Of a DNA stretch of 64,000 nucleotides, positions 21,899-36,831 are shown in pieces. Position numbers and translations under genes: made by a program. The stretch is from Gari tellinella (taxonomy: Eukaryota > Mollusca > Bivalvia > Cardiida > Psammobiidae), in contig OV277857.1 in NCBI GenBank assembly GCA_922989275.2, positions 6,758,001 through 6,822,000 on the forward strand. Reading direction: 5' to 3'. The notes beneath the pieces were generated by a model that had not been told where the DNA came from, made no database searches, and saw nothing but the letters and a program-made list of their open reading frames with translations. How positions within the stretch are numbered: the stretch's first letter is position 1; each line of letters opens with the position of its first letter.

Positions 21899-22001
21899 TA
21901 CCTTGATCCTTGCTATGAATCCCAACATTCAGGTCGCCATCGGTAGGCTAAAGGTGAGTGCAGAAGTAGTGATGACATAAGATTGACCGTCTTTGTACTT
22001 A

Positions 22002-22007
22002 TATAAA
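22002..22007 (+). promoter_or_regulatory. TATA box of the protease-homolog gene
   Basis: TATAAA in the context CTTATATAAAGGC, 78 bases before the ATG. This spacing would place transcription start near 22032. Confidence 0.65.
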
Positions 22008-22079
22008 GGCTGAACTGTCTCTTACACGTCATTCCCTGTTGCATTTTGAACTGGCATATCACAGAAAAAGGAGACAAAG

Positions 22080-22122
22080 ATGCTGAAAAGTGTTGCTTTG
22101 CTCGTTGTCTGTGCGTTTGCAG
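22080..22122 (+). CDS. exon 1: signal peptide
   Basis: Encodes [14 protein letters not shown], a hydrophobic signal sequence, plus one base of the next codon. The donor is GGTATGTGA. The start is the first ATG after the TATA box (context AAAGATGC). Confidence 0.85.
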
Positions 22123-25100
22123 GTATGTGATGACACTATGAATAACAGCTATTTCTTTTATTTATTTAAATGGAACTAATTTCACTCACAGTGAAATAAA
22201 ATAAAGACGTTAAGCACAATTGTTTGTCTCGTTTAAAGAATGTTGATAACAATCTAACCCTTTACCATTCCGTATGAGACGGATGAACTATTAAAACGGA
22301 TTGAAAGAAAAGCAGAATACGCATTCGGATGCATTCTGCTTTACTTTTTACCTGCTTTCAGCAACTATCTGCTAAACTGTAAAATATACATAATACTGTT
22401 TATTCTTGACTTATAAAGTGAAATTATTTCCCTTAGAGAACGAATGAACCAAGGGTCTAAAGGGGCGTATTTAATGGGTAAAATGTTAGAATAGGTACTA
22501 GATGTACTGCACTCGCAGTGCAGTAAAATATAGTCATTAATGACATACTTGTGTTTAAAGAAATGTTGGTGATGGTTTAACCGTTTATCAAATAGTGTGT
22601 TTTTAGATTTAAAGACAGGTGACTACTGAAGACAGGTAGAAAACTATTCAGAATACGGCTGAAGGGCATGTACTGGAATGCACAATATTTTTGTGCTGCA
22701 TATTCATGACTGTATAATTTGAAGCTATTTTGTACATTTGAAGAATAAATTAAAGGCGGAAGACTCGTATTTCGTGGGGTAAAAGGTTAAAACAGATATT
22801 TGAATAGAGCATTTATTTAGTACCCTTAATAAAGCTTCCGACAAATTAGATCATCTAAATGTCAAACAGTTTTGGTTTGAATCGAACGACACTCATATAC
22901 AAGTGACGCATGTCATATTTGATTTTATAGTTAAAATGTAAGAACTTAACCATTCTAACATTATCCAGTCTTTGATAATTTCTAAGTCTAGTTTAGTTTG
23001 CTTAGTATAGGAAATTATGATAATTAATTGTTATCTAAACAATGTTTAAGCTGCTACCATTAAACAAATCTATAGAGCAACAGATAAGGGTAGTTTATCG
23101 AAACTTAAAATCTTTATTTCTGCATTAAACCCTATGGTCTCACTACTCATTCGAATCGTCTCTTCGAGACGATTCTAATGAGTAGTAACACCATAGGATT
23201 TTGGGCTGAAATGAGTGATAAAATGTTTGATTTGTTGAAATAACTACGTCTTATCTGGAGCCCTGAATCTAGATTCTCACGTCACCTTCAGGCTTACAAA
23301 ACTGACAAAGCCATAAAACTTCTTTCTCAACTTGATCACTGCCAAATTAATCGTGAGACCTTTTTACTCCTTCACGGTATTTTGCTGTTTGCAAGATCGT
23401 TTCAAAGTAATATACAATGAAGTCGACTTAAAACATATCGACGCGAGTGTCAAATAGTCTGGATCCCGATCAGACGCCGCGTTACAGTACTGAACCTTAT
23501 TAAATTAAATTGATAATCACAAGCGAATCGCAAGCGAATTGCCATCGAATTGCCATCGAATCGGGCGCTTCAAAAGGCGAATCTTACCCTTGAATATTTT
23601 ACGCGATTTTTCCGAAGCGGTTGTGACAAAAATGGAATCGGAAAAATTAACAAAAGCATGTTTGTGAATATTTGTGAGATACACCATTCAGGAAAACTTA
23701 CCCAAGGGTACAGTTACTGTTTTGAATCGCAAGCGAATTGCCATCGAATTGCAAGCGAATTGCAAGCGAATTTCAAAAAATGTTAATTTAATAAGGTTCA
23801 GTACTGTACGCGGCGTCTGATCAGGATCCAAACTGTTTGCAAAGTCGCCTTTTTGCGCCAATGGCAGTAAAAGAGTTTTAAAAAGTATAAGAAATAAGCA
23901 CTTATTGGAAATATCTAATGTTTGCTCTTAATTAAGTTTGTATTCAATCAGTAACAAGTGTTTCAATATCATTCAAAAAAGGTAAAAATGATAAATTTTG
24001 ACTGATTATTTAATTTTAATCGGGAAAAAGATAGAGTATGTACTCCTTGCATCAGAAATAATTTATAAGTATATTTATATAGTGTTTATTATGGATACAT
24101 GTAAAATAAGTGTTCAAAGTACATACCAAATTATTATCATGAGTATCCAAATATTAATAAGTTTTATAGTCTCATGGCTTGCAAAAACCAAGAAATAATA
24201 AGAAATCTTACATTATATGTTTATAAGGCATTTGAAGTTAGAAAATTGTTCACATCGGTATTTCATTACGGTATAGTCGGAGTTTGACCCGTGAGCTGTG
24301 ACCTTTAGGACGAGTCCATCCGTAGAGGTTAAACGCGTCACAAACCATGAATTGTTTCAGGAGTTACCTATCTTTCATGGTATGCTAAAGATATAATGCC
24401 TTTTGTATTGAAAATAAATCAATAATCGAGTTAGAGTAATAGGTAGCGGGTTAGGGTACTTGCAATATGGTAAAAGGCTGTGGGTTCGATTCCCAATAGA
24501 ATTTATTTCTTTTAAAAATATTATTTTTATGGTTTTTTTTGCATTTGTTTTCAAACAATTGCTTATTTGAATTGTTCAACATATATGCAAAATGTTTCAT
24601 TGACAACCTAAACGTCAAACATTTTTGAACAATTGAAAGTTTTAAATGTATGTAAAATGTTACCCTATGTTGCCAGTCTCTCACTTCTAGAAAACAATTG
24701 CATTAATTCATTTATCACTGAAATGTCAATGGGAAATTCAAGTTTCTAATTAAGTCTAGTTAATGTATGACAACCAGTGTTGTCCTGATCAGAGTGCTGC
24801 TTAAGGAGCCCTCTGATCTGGGTTTTCACTGTTTTCAGGGGACACGTAGAGTACACTCTTTCTAAATGTCGAGTATACTTGTCGTTAGGGTTCAATGTGT
24901 TAGGTAACTTAGGAATACCTTTAAAGTTACCCCATATACATGTAAGTTATATTGGGTTTGGATAAGATCCAATGGAATTTTAAATCGCTTCTGCTTCTCC
25001 GCCTTACAGGCTCGTAGACGTTTTCTACAAGTTTCCTTGTCATGGAGTTTTAGACTATTGACGCCACGGTTTTGTCTGTCGTAGCATCTTTAGTTTGAAC

Positions 25101-28100
25101 AATGTGGTTATACTGAAATGTAATTATATATATTTTTTTAATACTGAACAATTACTAAAGGTTCATTATGGTTATCGCAAAGTGTAGTATAAAAAGGCTT
25201 TTCCCAACAAAAGAAAAGAAAAAAGGAATCACTGGGTATCGAACTCATGACATTACTCAGTAAAACCCTACTCTACTACCTCGACCACGATGACATATAG
25301 GTCTCAAAATCTTATTTAAAATATCAAGGTAAGGTTTGAACCCTAACTTACCCATAACATTGAATGGTTGCAACTTTTATACAGTGGAGAATCTGTTATT
25401 CTTTCCCAATAAACGCGTTTACGCTAAAACTATTATTTGCAGTGCAAACAGTTTGGAGCCAGATCAGACGCCGGGTAACCCGGCGTCTGATCAGGCTCCA
25501 AACTGTTTGCCACCAGGATAAACAAGAATTATCAGAATTGTCCAAAAGTTGTTCTTTTTTTTACGTTTTAGCGCTTTGCGTTTGCGTACGTTTGCGTTTA
25601 AACGGGAAAGAATAACAGATTCACCACTGTATAAATACGTAGAAAAGCTCAGTCACGGTTCAGCGCACAAAATTCATCTATACATATTGGTTTGCTAAAA
25701 TAACACAATAACACCATTTTAGAAGCTACAAGTCATGAATATGCCATGAATGAGGCCTTATTACAAACCTTTAATTAAAATTATATAATATATATTTCGA
25801 GAACTTATGACCTTGATTACTGTGTATTGTTAGAATGTTATATGTGAACGTATTTGTGTATGGACCGGTGGCCATATGACGCAATAAACTGTGTGTGTTA
25901 CTGTGTTAAAGTTGTAATATAGACTTAATCAGACACCCCCGTCAAACACAATATCAGAATCTGCATTGATTCCAATATGTCATTAGACATGTAATTTAAT
26001 ATTGTTTGTTTTCATTACATTTGGTTAGCTGTGATTGGCTGTAATTTTTGTTTCATAACTCCATGAAAATGACGTCATTGACGTCGATGTAACTACAAGA
26101 CAACGTCACGTTTTGGCGGAAAAAATATATATGGCGGAGGGACTACAACCTACGTTTTAAAAGCGTTAAAAATGAACATTCGCGTCAGATTCGCTATTTA
26201 ACTTCTTTCTTAAATTCAGTAGTGATATTAAATTAAAAGGAATAATTCGCGGTTTCATACAGTGTGAATACATTAAATTTTCGAATCATTCTTTAAAAGT
26301 CTCTTAAGTAAGAACGCTAGAAATTACTAATCATATCTTAAACATACCTGGTTTTATCTATCTGATTTTTTATTACAACACTAAAATCAACGTCATATGG
26401 ACTACGTCTTCACTTTTAAAATGTTTATGTGATAAATGGAATCCCACAATTCGTGCATATTACTCATCATTGGTAAGAACCTCGTTGACTATTACATTGT
26501 ATGAATATAACGCTCGCCATGGCTCGCGTCATATCATCGTCAAATCAGACAACTGGTTTATTGAAGATGATAACTAAAGAACACTCATATAGATTCTCTT
26601 TTTATTAAGCCTCCGATTGACAACAGTTCTTATGTGTTTACTTTATAAGTTTATGTATCGTTTTCCATGACTAGTTGTTGCAGAAACAAATGCTTGGACC
26701 AGAAATAGACGTTCATCGGGTTTGATAGTTGGTGGAGAAAATGCCGGAAAGGACAGTTTTCCCGAGTTTGCACTTATTTACAAAAATGGCGAATTTTTCT
26801 GTGGAGGCACGATATTGAACAAGAGAAGCATTCTAACCGCTACAAGCCCGTTTATCTATTATGGCGGAGAAGCGTAAGTGTCATTTTTACAGTAGAGAAA
26901 ACGTAATTCTTTCCCAATAAACGCGTTTACGCTAAATCTTTTATTTCCATTGCAAACAACCCGGCGTTCGAACAGGCATCAAACTGTGTGCCACTCATAT
27001 TAAAATGACAAGGTTGATATATCCAAAAGTTGCCATTTTCTACAGTTTATAGCACTGCGTTTGCGTTTCGTTTACGTTTAAACGGGAAAGAATAACATGT
27101 TCCTCACAATAGTTCACATATTCTGTTTGAATTTATCTTCTTTTTTAATTTGCTGTTTCCGTCTAACGTTTACATTTGTCTTTATCATTTCTTAATTTCG
27201 TCTGTTTTTCTACATGTATCACCTTGTCAGTATTTCTTTCTAAGTTTCTTTCTTTCCTTATCTATTTCTTCATATTTCAAATTACCAATTTCACTGCCGA
27301 AGTCGCCTACAGTCGATTTGGCAAACAGTATTGATCTAGATCAGACGTTGCGGTACGCAAATAGTTTGACACTCGTATCGATATTTCTTTAATCATACTT
27401 CCTTAAATATTTCTTTGAAACGATATTGCAGACAACATTATTGAAGCAGACTACTTTGTTAGACTCTATATAGAGGATAATCAATTTCTTTGGATTGATA
27501 TGGAAAATATATCACGAGAATGGGTTGTTATCTGGTTAAAAACGAGTCCGCAGGACGAGTTTTTTAACCAGATAACAACCCATTCAAGTGATATATTTTT
27601 CATATCTATTCAAAGTAATTGATTATTCTATTTATTATACTCATGTATATATATTAATGACGCTTTTACAGAAAAAACACACAAAATTGATTACCGCGAC
27701 GTCACTAAACTAAGTATGACGTGACGTCACAAAAAGCGGTATCGTCACTACATGTAGTGATGATATCAACAGTGACGATATCAAATTTATCTTACTGAGA
27801 AATATCTATAAATCATCGATATGTATATAATAAAAACTTTTGTTTATTTTGAAACAAATTCCGTCTATGAGAATGGTGCTTATCCTTTCAACGACGATGT
27901 CGCCTAATGCCGACTTTGCAAACAGTTTGGATTCAGTTCACATGCCGCGTTACCCGGCATCTGATCAGGATCTAAATGATTTACACTCATATCGGTGTTA
28001 CTTAAGGCATACTATATATATTGTTCGATTTTTCTGACCTGTCGGAGTTATTTTTAGAACAGAATAGCTCATAATTGTAAATAGATAACAGGGTAACATC

Positions 28101-31100
28101 GGATCTATATAGTCGTACACTTTACAACTTGAGATAAGCATGATCATCATTCTCAATAAACGTGAATATGCTAAAAACTATTATGTCCATTGCAAACAGG
28201 CTGGAGCCAGATCAGACGCCGGGTAATCCGGCGTCTGATCAGGCTCCAACCTGTTTGCTACTCAGATTAAAAATATAGTTAAAATTTCTGAGAGTAAATT
28301 TTCACAGTTTTGAGCATCGCGTTTGCGTTTAAACGGGAAAGAATAATGGATCCTCTACTGTACAATACGCACAACAATTACAGCTATCCGTATCTCTAAC
28401 TGGATGTGGAGAAAACTCATCCCTTTTAAATTTTAGAATGTTCCAATCTAAATATAACTCTGACAGGTCAGGAGAAAACACTAATACCTTAAATCTAACT
28501 TTAAAACGATCTGGATTTGATTTGATTTGTTTTGATTTTACGTCGCTTTCAACAGTATTTCAGTCATATCGCGACGTCCAGCTAATTACAGGTGGAGGAA
28601 GACCCCAGAAGCCATTTATGCACTGTTTCATACACAAATCGGCAACTGGGTAGAACCACCGACCTTCCGCAAGCCAGCTGGAAGGCTTCCCCACATGAAA
28701 GACACTGGAAGACACAACAGCATTGCAAAAGACGACAATATGACAGCAAATGGGTTACAATGTAACACTGCATGATTAACTCATTACCCCTATCCTATTT
28801 CTAGTTTTAAAGATAGGTGACCCTTTTAAGCAGGTTGCTTATAAAGCAGACGGTGCATAAGGCACATTCTGCTTTACTTTGAACCTGCTTTTAGCTATCA
28901 TCTGCTAGAATATATAAAATGTTTCTTATGGTTAATGTTCATTATTCTTTAAATTGGAACTGTTTTCTTCAGTGTGGCATAAACTGAATGCGCTAAAACG
29001 CGCTTTAACGGGGAAAATGATTAATTTGGATTAATTTGGCGGTTTAACCCATTACCCCATAGCCTGTTTCTAAATTTGAAGATAGGTGACCACTTAAAGC
29101 AGGTTGAAAGTAAAGCAAAATGCGCCTTAAGGCGCATTCTGCATTACTGTCAGTCTGCTTAAACTGTAATCTGCTAAGATAAAGAAACTATTTCTTATAA
29201 TGCATATTTATAACTGCATAAATTACATGTAGAACTATTTTCTTCATTGGAAGAATAAATTAAAGGAGTTAAAAGGCGTATTTATGGGGTAATGGGTTAA
29301 GGGTGATTTTATGTTTTTCAGTGATAACTACACCGTTGCCGTTGGAAAATACAAACTGAACAAGGACACTGGCAACGAACAGTACTTCGTTGTTAAAAAA
29401 CTGATATTCGTAAGTATACATATTAGTTGTATCGTCCGCTATGATATACACCGAATGGTGTACAGTAACACCTCTCTATGACAACCACTGTATTAAGGTT
29501 ATTTGGTTGAAAAGAAGACATGTCGCAGGTTAAAGCAAGATGAAAGTAAATCAGAAAGCTCCTACAGGAGCTTTCTGTTTTACTGTCATCTTGTTTTAAG
29601 CAGTCTCCTGCTCTTAACGCCTAATAATTAGCACTATTAAGTGGTCGTAATAGAGAGGTTATACTGTATTTGCGAAGTATAAAAAAGCAAGTAACAGAAA
29701 ATACTCAACTAAAGGCAGATGTGTGGCATTATCGTACGTATGGTATTAAAATTATGACAGATCTAAAAGCATACTCAAGAAAACATACCTTATCTTATTG
29801 GTTTATACATATACGATCGTTTCCTTTTATCGCATTAAACCATCGATGGTAGTGTAATAAGGCCATGCAATTGATTTTATATTACACTAGTGTACTCTAT
29901 TTTGGGACCCGGCCCAATCGATCATCCACACTTCTGCGAGAAGCGGAATACCAAATAAGGTCATACATTTATGACAATTTCAGATTCCAATATCGCTTGG
30001 TCAATATTAAATTTTACTGTTAAAGAGGCTCGCAACCGTATTTAGCATTAAAAATAGTAATTTTTAAATATATGTCAAATGCTTATATAAATGGGTAAGA
30101 TTTAGTTTAGGATAAAAAATTCTGTTAAAAAGTGCATTTAAAAAAAAAAGCTCTGATGGGATTCGTACCCGTGACCCTCCATGCGGAGACAACATGAAAA
30201 TAAAGGAGACGACTTTACCCACGCGGCTACTGGCGCTATCTATCTATATAGTAGCGAATTAACGTACTTCACTGGTAGCGATTGGTAGTACATTATTCGG
30301 CTCGGGTTTATCCCGTGTAGAGAAGCAACAACAACAACTATACCGTCTACTAACGCTATAGAAAAACGATGGAAAATATCTAAAAGAACTAAGATTCGGT
30401 GACGATTCTTGAGACTTTTTTGGACTGATCATATTTTTTTAATGTCAGAAGCCAAATAATGCCACAAATTTGCGGCGTCTTATCTGGATTCAAGCTGATT
30501 ATCACTTATCATTATGAATTCTTCTGTCACAATGCCCAATTTGTGAATTTGAAAGAAAAAAAGAAACAAAAAAACAGGAGACGACAAGTTTAAGCAGACA
30601 ATGTTTAAGCAGACAATATTTCAGCCGGTAAAAGAAAGATTATACATGATATCTTGCTTGGAAATCATTGTTGTAGTGAGGGAATAGTTGTTGGGAGAGG
30701 AGGTTGTGGGGAGGGAGTAAAGAACCGGTTCAAATGTCGAGTAGCCCTGTGGCAACACACTGTTTGCAAAGCTGGTTTTATTAAGTTTTACAAAACAAAC
30801 TCTATTGTATTATGTTGCTTTTAGTTTAGTTAAAACGGGAAACTATAGCACGCTGGTCACTTTATGTTTCCATTATCTCATGACTTCTTGCATTCATTTC
30901 AGCATCCAGATTTCTCGCTTACAAATTCATCCAACGATTTAGCAGTTGTACGTGTCGACGGGAAAATCGTGTTCAATGACTATGTCCAACCAACAGTGTT
31001 GTCGAAAAGTAAGTATATAACAGTGTTCCCTCCCTACAACGGCCCTCCGAACAACGATTCCCTATTTACAACAACGTCTGCGGCTGTTCCCCAAACTAGA

Positions 31101-34100
31101 CAGTTATGTCCAACCTTTTCACGACTGTCAAATTGTCTGCCTAAAATTGTCGTCTGCTGTTTTTCTCAAAGTCGAATATTGGACATTTTGACAGAAAAAA
31201 AACAACAATGACGAGTGACAAACAGCTTGACAAATAGCTTAAATGCAGATCAGACGCCGCGTGACGCGGTGTCTGATCTGGATTCAAGCTGTTTGCAAAT
31301 ATAAACAAACTTCCCTCCCTATAACGACTACCTCCGAATAACGCACACAATAGTTGTCTCCCATTCGGTGTCGATGTAGAGAGGGAGCCATGTATTCGTA
31401 CATGAAAACCTTTGCCAGGGCTGCCATAAGTTGACAAAAAAAATCCTAAGATTTCAAAATTTGCATTTTTCAAGTGCAATTTTACGAATCGTACCTTTAC
31501 CCAATAGCCTTTTTCTTGTTGTGTTGACATCCGACCGCTTAAAGCAGGCTGTAAGTAAAGCAGAATGCGCCTTAGGGCGCATTCTGCTTTACTTTCAGCC
31601 TGCTTTAAGCTACCATGTACAGGGAAAAAATCCGGAGATTTAGGAAAAATCCGGAGAAATGGCAGCCCTGCTTTGCACAACGGTCACTGACATTGAGGTG
31701 AATAAATTAAGTCCTGACACATAAAATGAAAAATTCATGTTTTTGATAAAGTCTATTTTGGACTACAGTGCTCCCTCTCTACAGCGACACCCAACGGGAG
31801 ACAACTAGTGTGTGCGTTGTTTGGAGGGAGTCGTCATATGGATGGAAAATAAGATCCTTAGAGTGTTTAGCACGGCTTGTCTTACATTTGAAAACAGCTT
31901 AAATCAAGATCAGGCGTCTGATCTTGATTCAAGCTTTTTGCCACTCGTCATTATGATTTTCTGTCCAAATATCAAAATATATAACTTTGAGAAAAATTAA
32001 CAGACGACAATTTTAAGCAGAAGATAGTGCAACAGTGTAACTGGACATGTTGTCTTGGGAAAAAGCGGCAAGGGTCGTTCTATTCAGGGACTCGTTGTTC
32101 GGATGGTCGTTGTACAGTGGAGAATGTGTTATTCTTTCCCGTACGCAAACGCAAAGCACTAAAACGGGTTGTGTACTTCTTCCCACAGACGTCATAGATG
32201 AGTTCAGCCATTTCTGAAATAACGGTAGCTCTACAAATACAAATCAACCTGACTGATCGGTCATTCAATTTTAAAGGGATTTAATTCCGTCAATATCCTA
32301 CCTTGAACGCAGAGTCTTATGCAAACACTTTGGCTCGGGTTGCGACGCAAATTAATTCGGTGTCTGATCCGGACCCAAACTGTTTGACTCTCAGTCAGTA
32401 ATTTTGCTATAGATACATGTAGTAGAATTTAAAAATGCCGTGGCAGTTACGAGTTATTCTTGTCAATGAACCTCTGAGACGCCATGATAGGTTTGTGACG
32501 TAACTACACAGGGCGACAAGTATTTCAGCTGTGGCATGACACAACCCTACTTATTGACAGTTAGTTGACAAAGTTCTCTATTATTAGATCTACCGGTTTA
32601 GTTTGTATCATACCTTCAATTAACCTCATGTTTTCATGTCTAGATCTACTGAGCGAAATAAAGAATTTGAATTTGACAAATTGACATGTTATCAATCTAC
32701 AACCAGATCAGCCGCCCGTCTCCTAAACTGCATCTGATCTGGATCTGCTAAAATATTCTGCCGAACGGGAGAATATGTGAATCAATCGGCCAAACAACAT
32801 GCTGATCTAGTGTCTAGATAAAAAAATTCAATTGAATCAATAATTTGATTGACCGAGCGAGAGTGAACTTAAATTAGAAGAAGTAAGTAAATACTAGACA
32901 ACAACTGAAATTGTCCTAAAGAGACAGATATGGTAATTGTATACGCGATGTACGCTTGCTACACATGCGAAATTGGGAAATAGTGCAAAACTTCTCCCGA
33001 CCGAATCTTTCTCCCGGCCGAATCATTCTGCTTGTTTTGCGGAAAAAATCAGAACAGTTCAGTCTATTCCAAATATCGTTCACAAATGAATTGCCAATGT
33101 GAAATACTGTATCTTTAGTCCACAGCCTACCACGAAAGTCGCTTCAAAACCATTTTTAGAGTATTTTGGGTAAAATGCTCCAGACCGAATCATACAATAT
33201 TCTGACTTTCGAATTACGCGAACTTCAATAACTTTTTGTTTACGCTGGTTTTGAGCCAAATCACACTCACCATGGGTGTAGTTTCATTCTTAGACGGCCC
33301 TCGTCTTTATTTTATGTAGATCCGTGCTTTATAAAGAAAGTTATCGCCAAATTTCTTACCTGAATCGATGGAAAAACATCGCCACACCGGACCATAAAGT
33401 CACGTGGGATGGCCACCGTGTTTAGAGTTGCTTTGACTTAAGAAATGTCGATACGAGAGTCAAACAGTATGGCTCCTGATCAGACGCCACCGCGTTTCAC
33501 TGCGTCTGATCAGGATCCTACATGTAACTGTTTGCAAAATAGCCTTTTGGCGAAGTTGGCAGTGGACGAGTTAAAAGTGTTAACCCATTACTCGATATAT
33601 ATGCATTTTACGCAATTAGACTTACATGTATTCCTCCACTGAAGAAATTAATCAAATTAATGCAGTCATGAACAATCGCCACGCCAGATGTTTTCTAAAA
33701 TAAATTTATACTTTTTCACAGTTGTTTACTTTTGTTATATGGTAAACATGATATGTTGATTATTTTCAACGCATGCAATGTTTAAATGCATGTGTGTATG
33801 TTTTATGGTGATGATCTGTTATGCTTAAACCAAATCAAAGTTAGTATCTGTTCTGCAATGGTAAGATATACTTACGTCGTACTTTACAATTCACGTTTCA
33901 GAGGCGAAAAAAGAGAACTACACTGATTGTGCTATCGCTGGCTTTGGCTTGGTAGAGGAAACCCCGGGTAAGTACTGTCACGTGTTACAGTGGAGAATCT
34001 GTTATTTTTTCCCGTTTAAACGCAAACGTACGCAAACGCAAAACACTAAAACGTAGAAAAGTACAACTTTTGGACAATTCTGATAATTCATGTTTATCTT

Positions 34101-36776
34101 GGTGGCAAACAGTTTGGAGCCTGATCAGACACCGGGTTACCCGGCGTCTGATCTGGCTCCAAACTGTTTGCACTGCAAATAAAAGTTTTAGCGTAAACGC
34201 GTTTATTGGGAAAGAATAACAGATTCTCCACTGTACTTTTCCCGTTAATCCTTTCATGAACAAACCATTCGGGAGATATTTACCCCTTCACCGTGTCATT
34301 GTCGTCTGCTTCAATTTTTGTTGTCTGCAATGGCGTTTCAAAGTTAAAAAATACGGCAGTATGACTAAAAAGAAAATCAAAACGAGTGTCAAACAGTTTT
34401 GATCCTGATCAGACGCCGCGTAACACTATGTAGCTCTTGAGAGTTACGCGGTTCCCTACTGAATTATTTTAGTTATCAAAACATGAACTAGTCTACTTTG
34501 AATTATGTGTAGTTTAATAAATGCTGCAAATGTAGTGAGTATATTTTAATCAGGTCTACTATTATTTTTAATTTAACAGCATGGTATATGCGGTCACGAT
34601 CTTTGATAGTTTTAATCTTTGAATAAACGCGTTTACGCTAAAACTATTATTTCCTATGCAAACAGTTTGGAGCCAGATCAGACGCCGGGTAACCCGGCGT
34701 CTGATCATGCTCCGTACTGTTTGCCACCAAGATTAACATGAATTATCAGAATTGTCCAAAAGTTGCACTTTTCTACGTTTTAGTGTTTTGCGTTTGCGTT
34801 TCGTTTCGTTTAAACGGGAAAGACTAACGTTTTCTCCACTGTATAAAGTCTTTAAATACCAAAAACTGATACATTTTGAGAACTGTATTAGAAGAAAGAG
34901 TGAAACAAAATAAATTAATAAACATTGCACCTTGAAGTAAATATGATGATCATAATATTGGTACTACTTTCACTTTCTTTTATGTAATTATAATTTTGGG
35001 ACCAGGAAAGTGGCATGCGGATTCGAAATGCGGCGATTGGGAGAGTGTCGCCGCGATCGATTCCACGGCTTTATATAAAAGCTTCATAGAGCGTGTTTAA
35101 AGACATTTAAAGCCTTTATGTATAGATAATCTCTAATGTTACTCACGTGTTCCATGAAATCATTAACGAAATAGGGTTTAGGCCAAGTACTATTTCAGAC
35201 TCTTTATAGTAGTACGTGTATTCAATGATTCAAGTTCTCTCTCTATATAATTTACTCGTACATTCAGAAAACTTATTTTTAATAGTTTCAAATTCTTCTA
35301 TCAAATACCTCCGTTTCACTCAATATATCTGTATTTCAGTCTGATACAGTGGATAATGTGTTATTCTTTCCCAATAAACGCGTTAACTCTAAAACTATTA
35401 TTCGCAGTGGAAACAGTTTGGAGCCAGATCAGACGCCGGGTAACTGTTTGCCACCAAGATAAACATGAAATATCAGAATTGTCCAAAAGTTGTTCTTTTC
35501 TACGTTTTAGTGCTAAATGCGTTTGCGTACGTTTGCGTTTAAACGGGAAAGAATAACAGATTCTCCACTGTAGCTTATTTGTTCAATTTAACGTTTCATA
35601 ACCTTTTCAACAGCTCTTAATTTCCTTAGTTTTGTGGAACGTTCGTTTACTTTTATTAAAGTTTTTTTTTTAAAAAAAAATATTATTGTTATCTTTTAAA
35701 GCGACTCGCAACCGGATAGTGTATTTGTAAAACTAAAAGAAAATTCACAAATAAAACAAAAAGTGTAGCAATATCGTGCATCTGGCATTAGAAAAATATG
35801 ACCAGTCTAAAACAACTTAAGAAAGGTCTTCAAATCTTAATTTTTGAGATATTTTCCATCGCTTTATCAACTGCGTCGAAAGACCCTATAGAAATTGATC
35901 ACGGGCTCAGACATAAACCCGACCCGAATTTTCTTTATTGAAATGCAATTTTTAAATGAATTTCTCATCCTAAACTAATTCTTACCTGCTCATATAAGCG
36001 TTTGACATATTTCTACAAATTAATATTTTAATGCTAAATCTGGTTGCGAGTCTCGTTAACGTTTATTTTACTTGTTTTGTCGTACAGAAAACCCTTCAGC
36101 CCAACCGAAGGTGCTCCAATCACTTGCAGCCACAGTAGTTGCTAGTAAAAAACGATGCAGGAGGCTCCAAGACAGAGAAACCTTTCCCATACCTGCTTCC
36201 CCGATCACCAACGACGTACTTTGCACCAAAGAAATCGCAGCTAGTGCTTGCCTTGTAAGTATTAGAATAGTTAATGAACACTAGAGCTCAGAAGACGTTA
36301 TTCCTCCTCAAAAACGCATTATTTCTCAAACAAGATTGCCCGTTACAAACAGTTTCGATCAAAATCTGGCGTCTACACTGTGGTCAGTCAAATAGACGGT
36401 TCTAACGAGTGGTAACATCTTAAGATAAGTTGCTGAAATGAGTGGAACGATTCTGGATGTGTTAAGTTTACTACAAGCCCTAAATTAAAACCCGATTACT
36501 AAGTATTTCGGATCCAGGTCAGATGCCGAAAACATTAGCGTCAACCTTGTTCCAGAGTTTGAACATTTTTTAGCCATGCAATGACAAATAAATACGAAAG
36601 ACTCAAGCAGGAAACGCAACACAAACTATTCACCCACCTCTCAAGCAGAACACACACACAGTCATACCATAACAAACACACACACACACCCACACACCCC
36701 CCCCCACACACACACCCACACACACACACTCAAATACACACTCCCACACACACACATACACACATTCACACACACA

Positions 36777-36831
<55 letters not shown>

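Noticed and set aside
24285..24335. Hammerhead-ribozyme-like string (GACGAGTCC ... AAACGCGTC)
   Set aside because: It resembles the bivalve hammerhead core, but CTGANGA is not intact, helix II does not pair well (GTCC with GAGG) and GAAAC is TTAAAC. At best a dead relic.
30864..31680. Longer ORFs of 115 (+) and 179 (-) residues
   Set aside because: The + ORF is exon 4 of the protease homolog plus read-through into MITE-D. The - ORF spans MITE-D and MITE-C without any domain.
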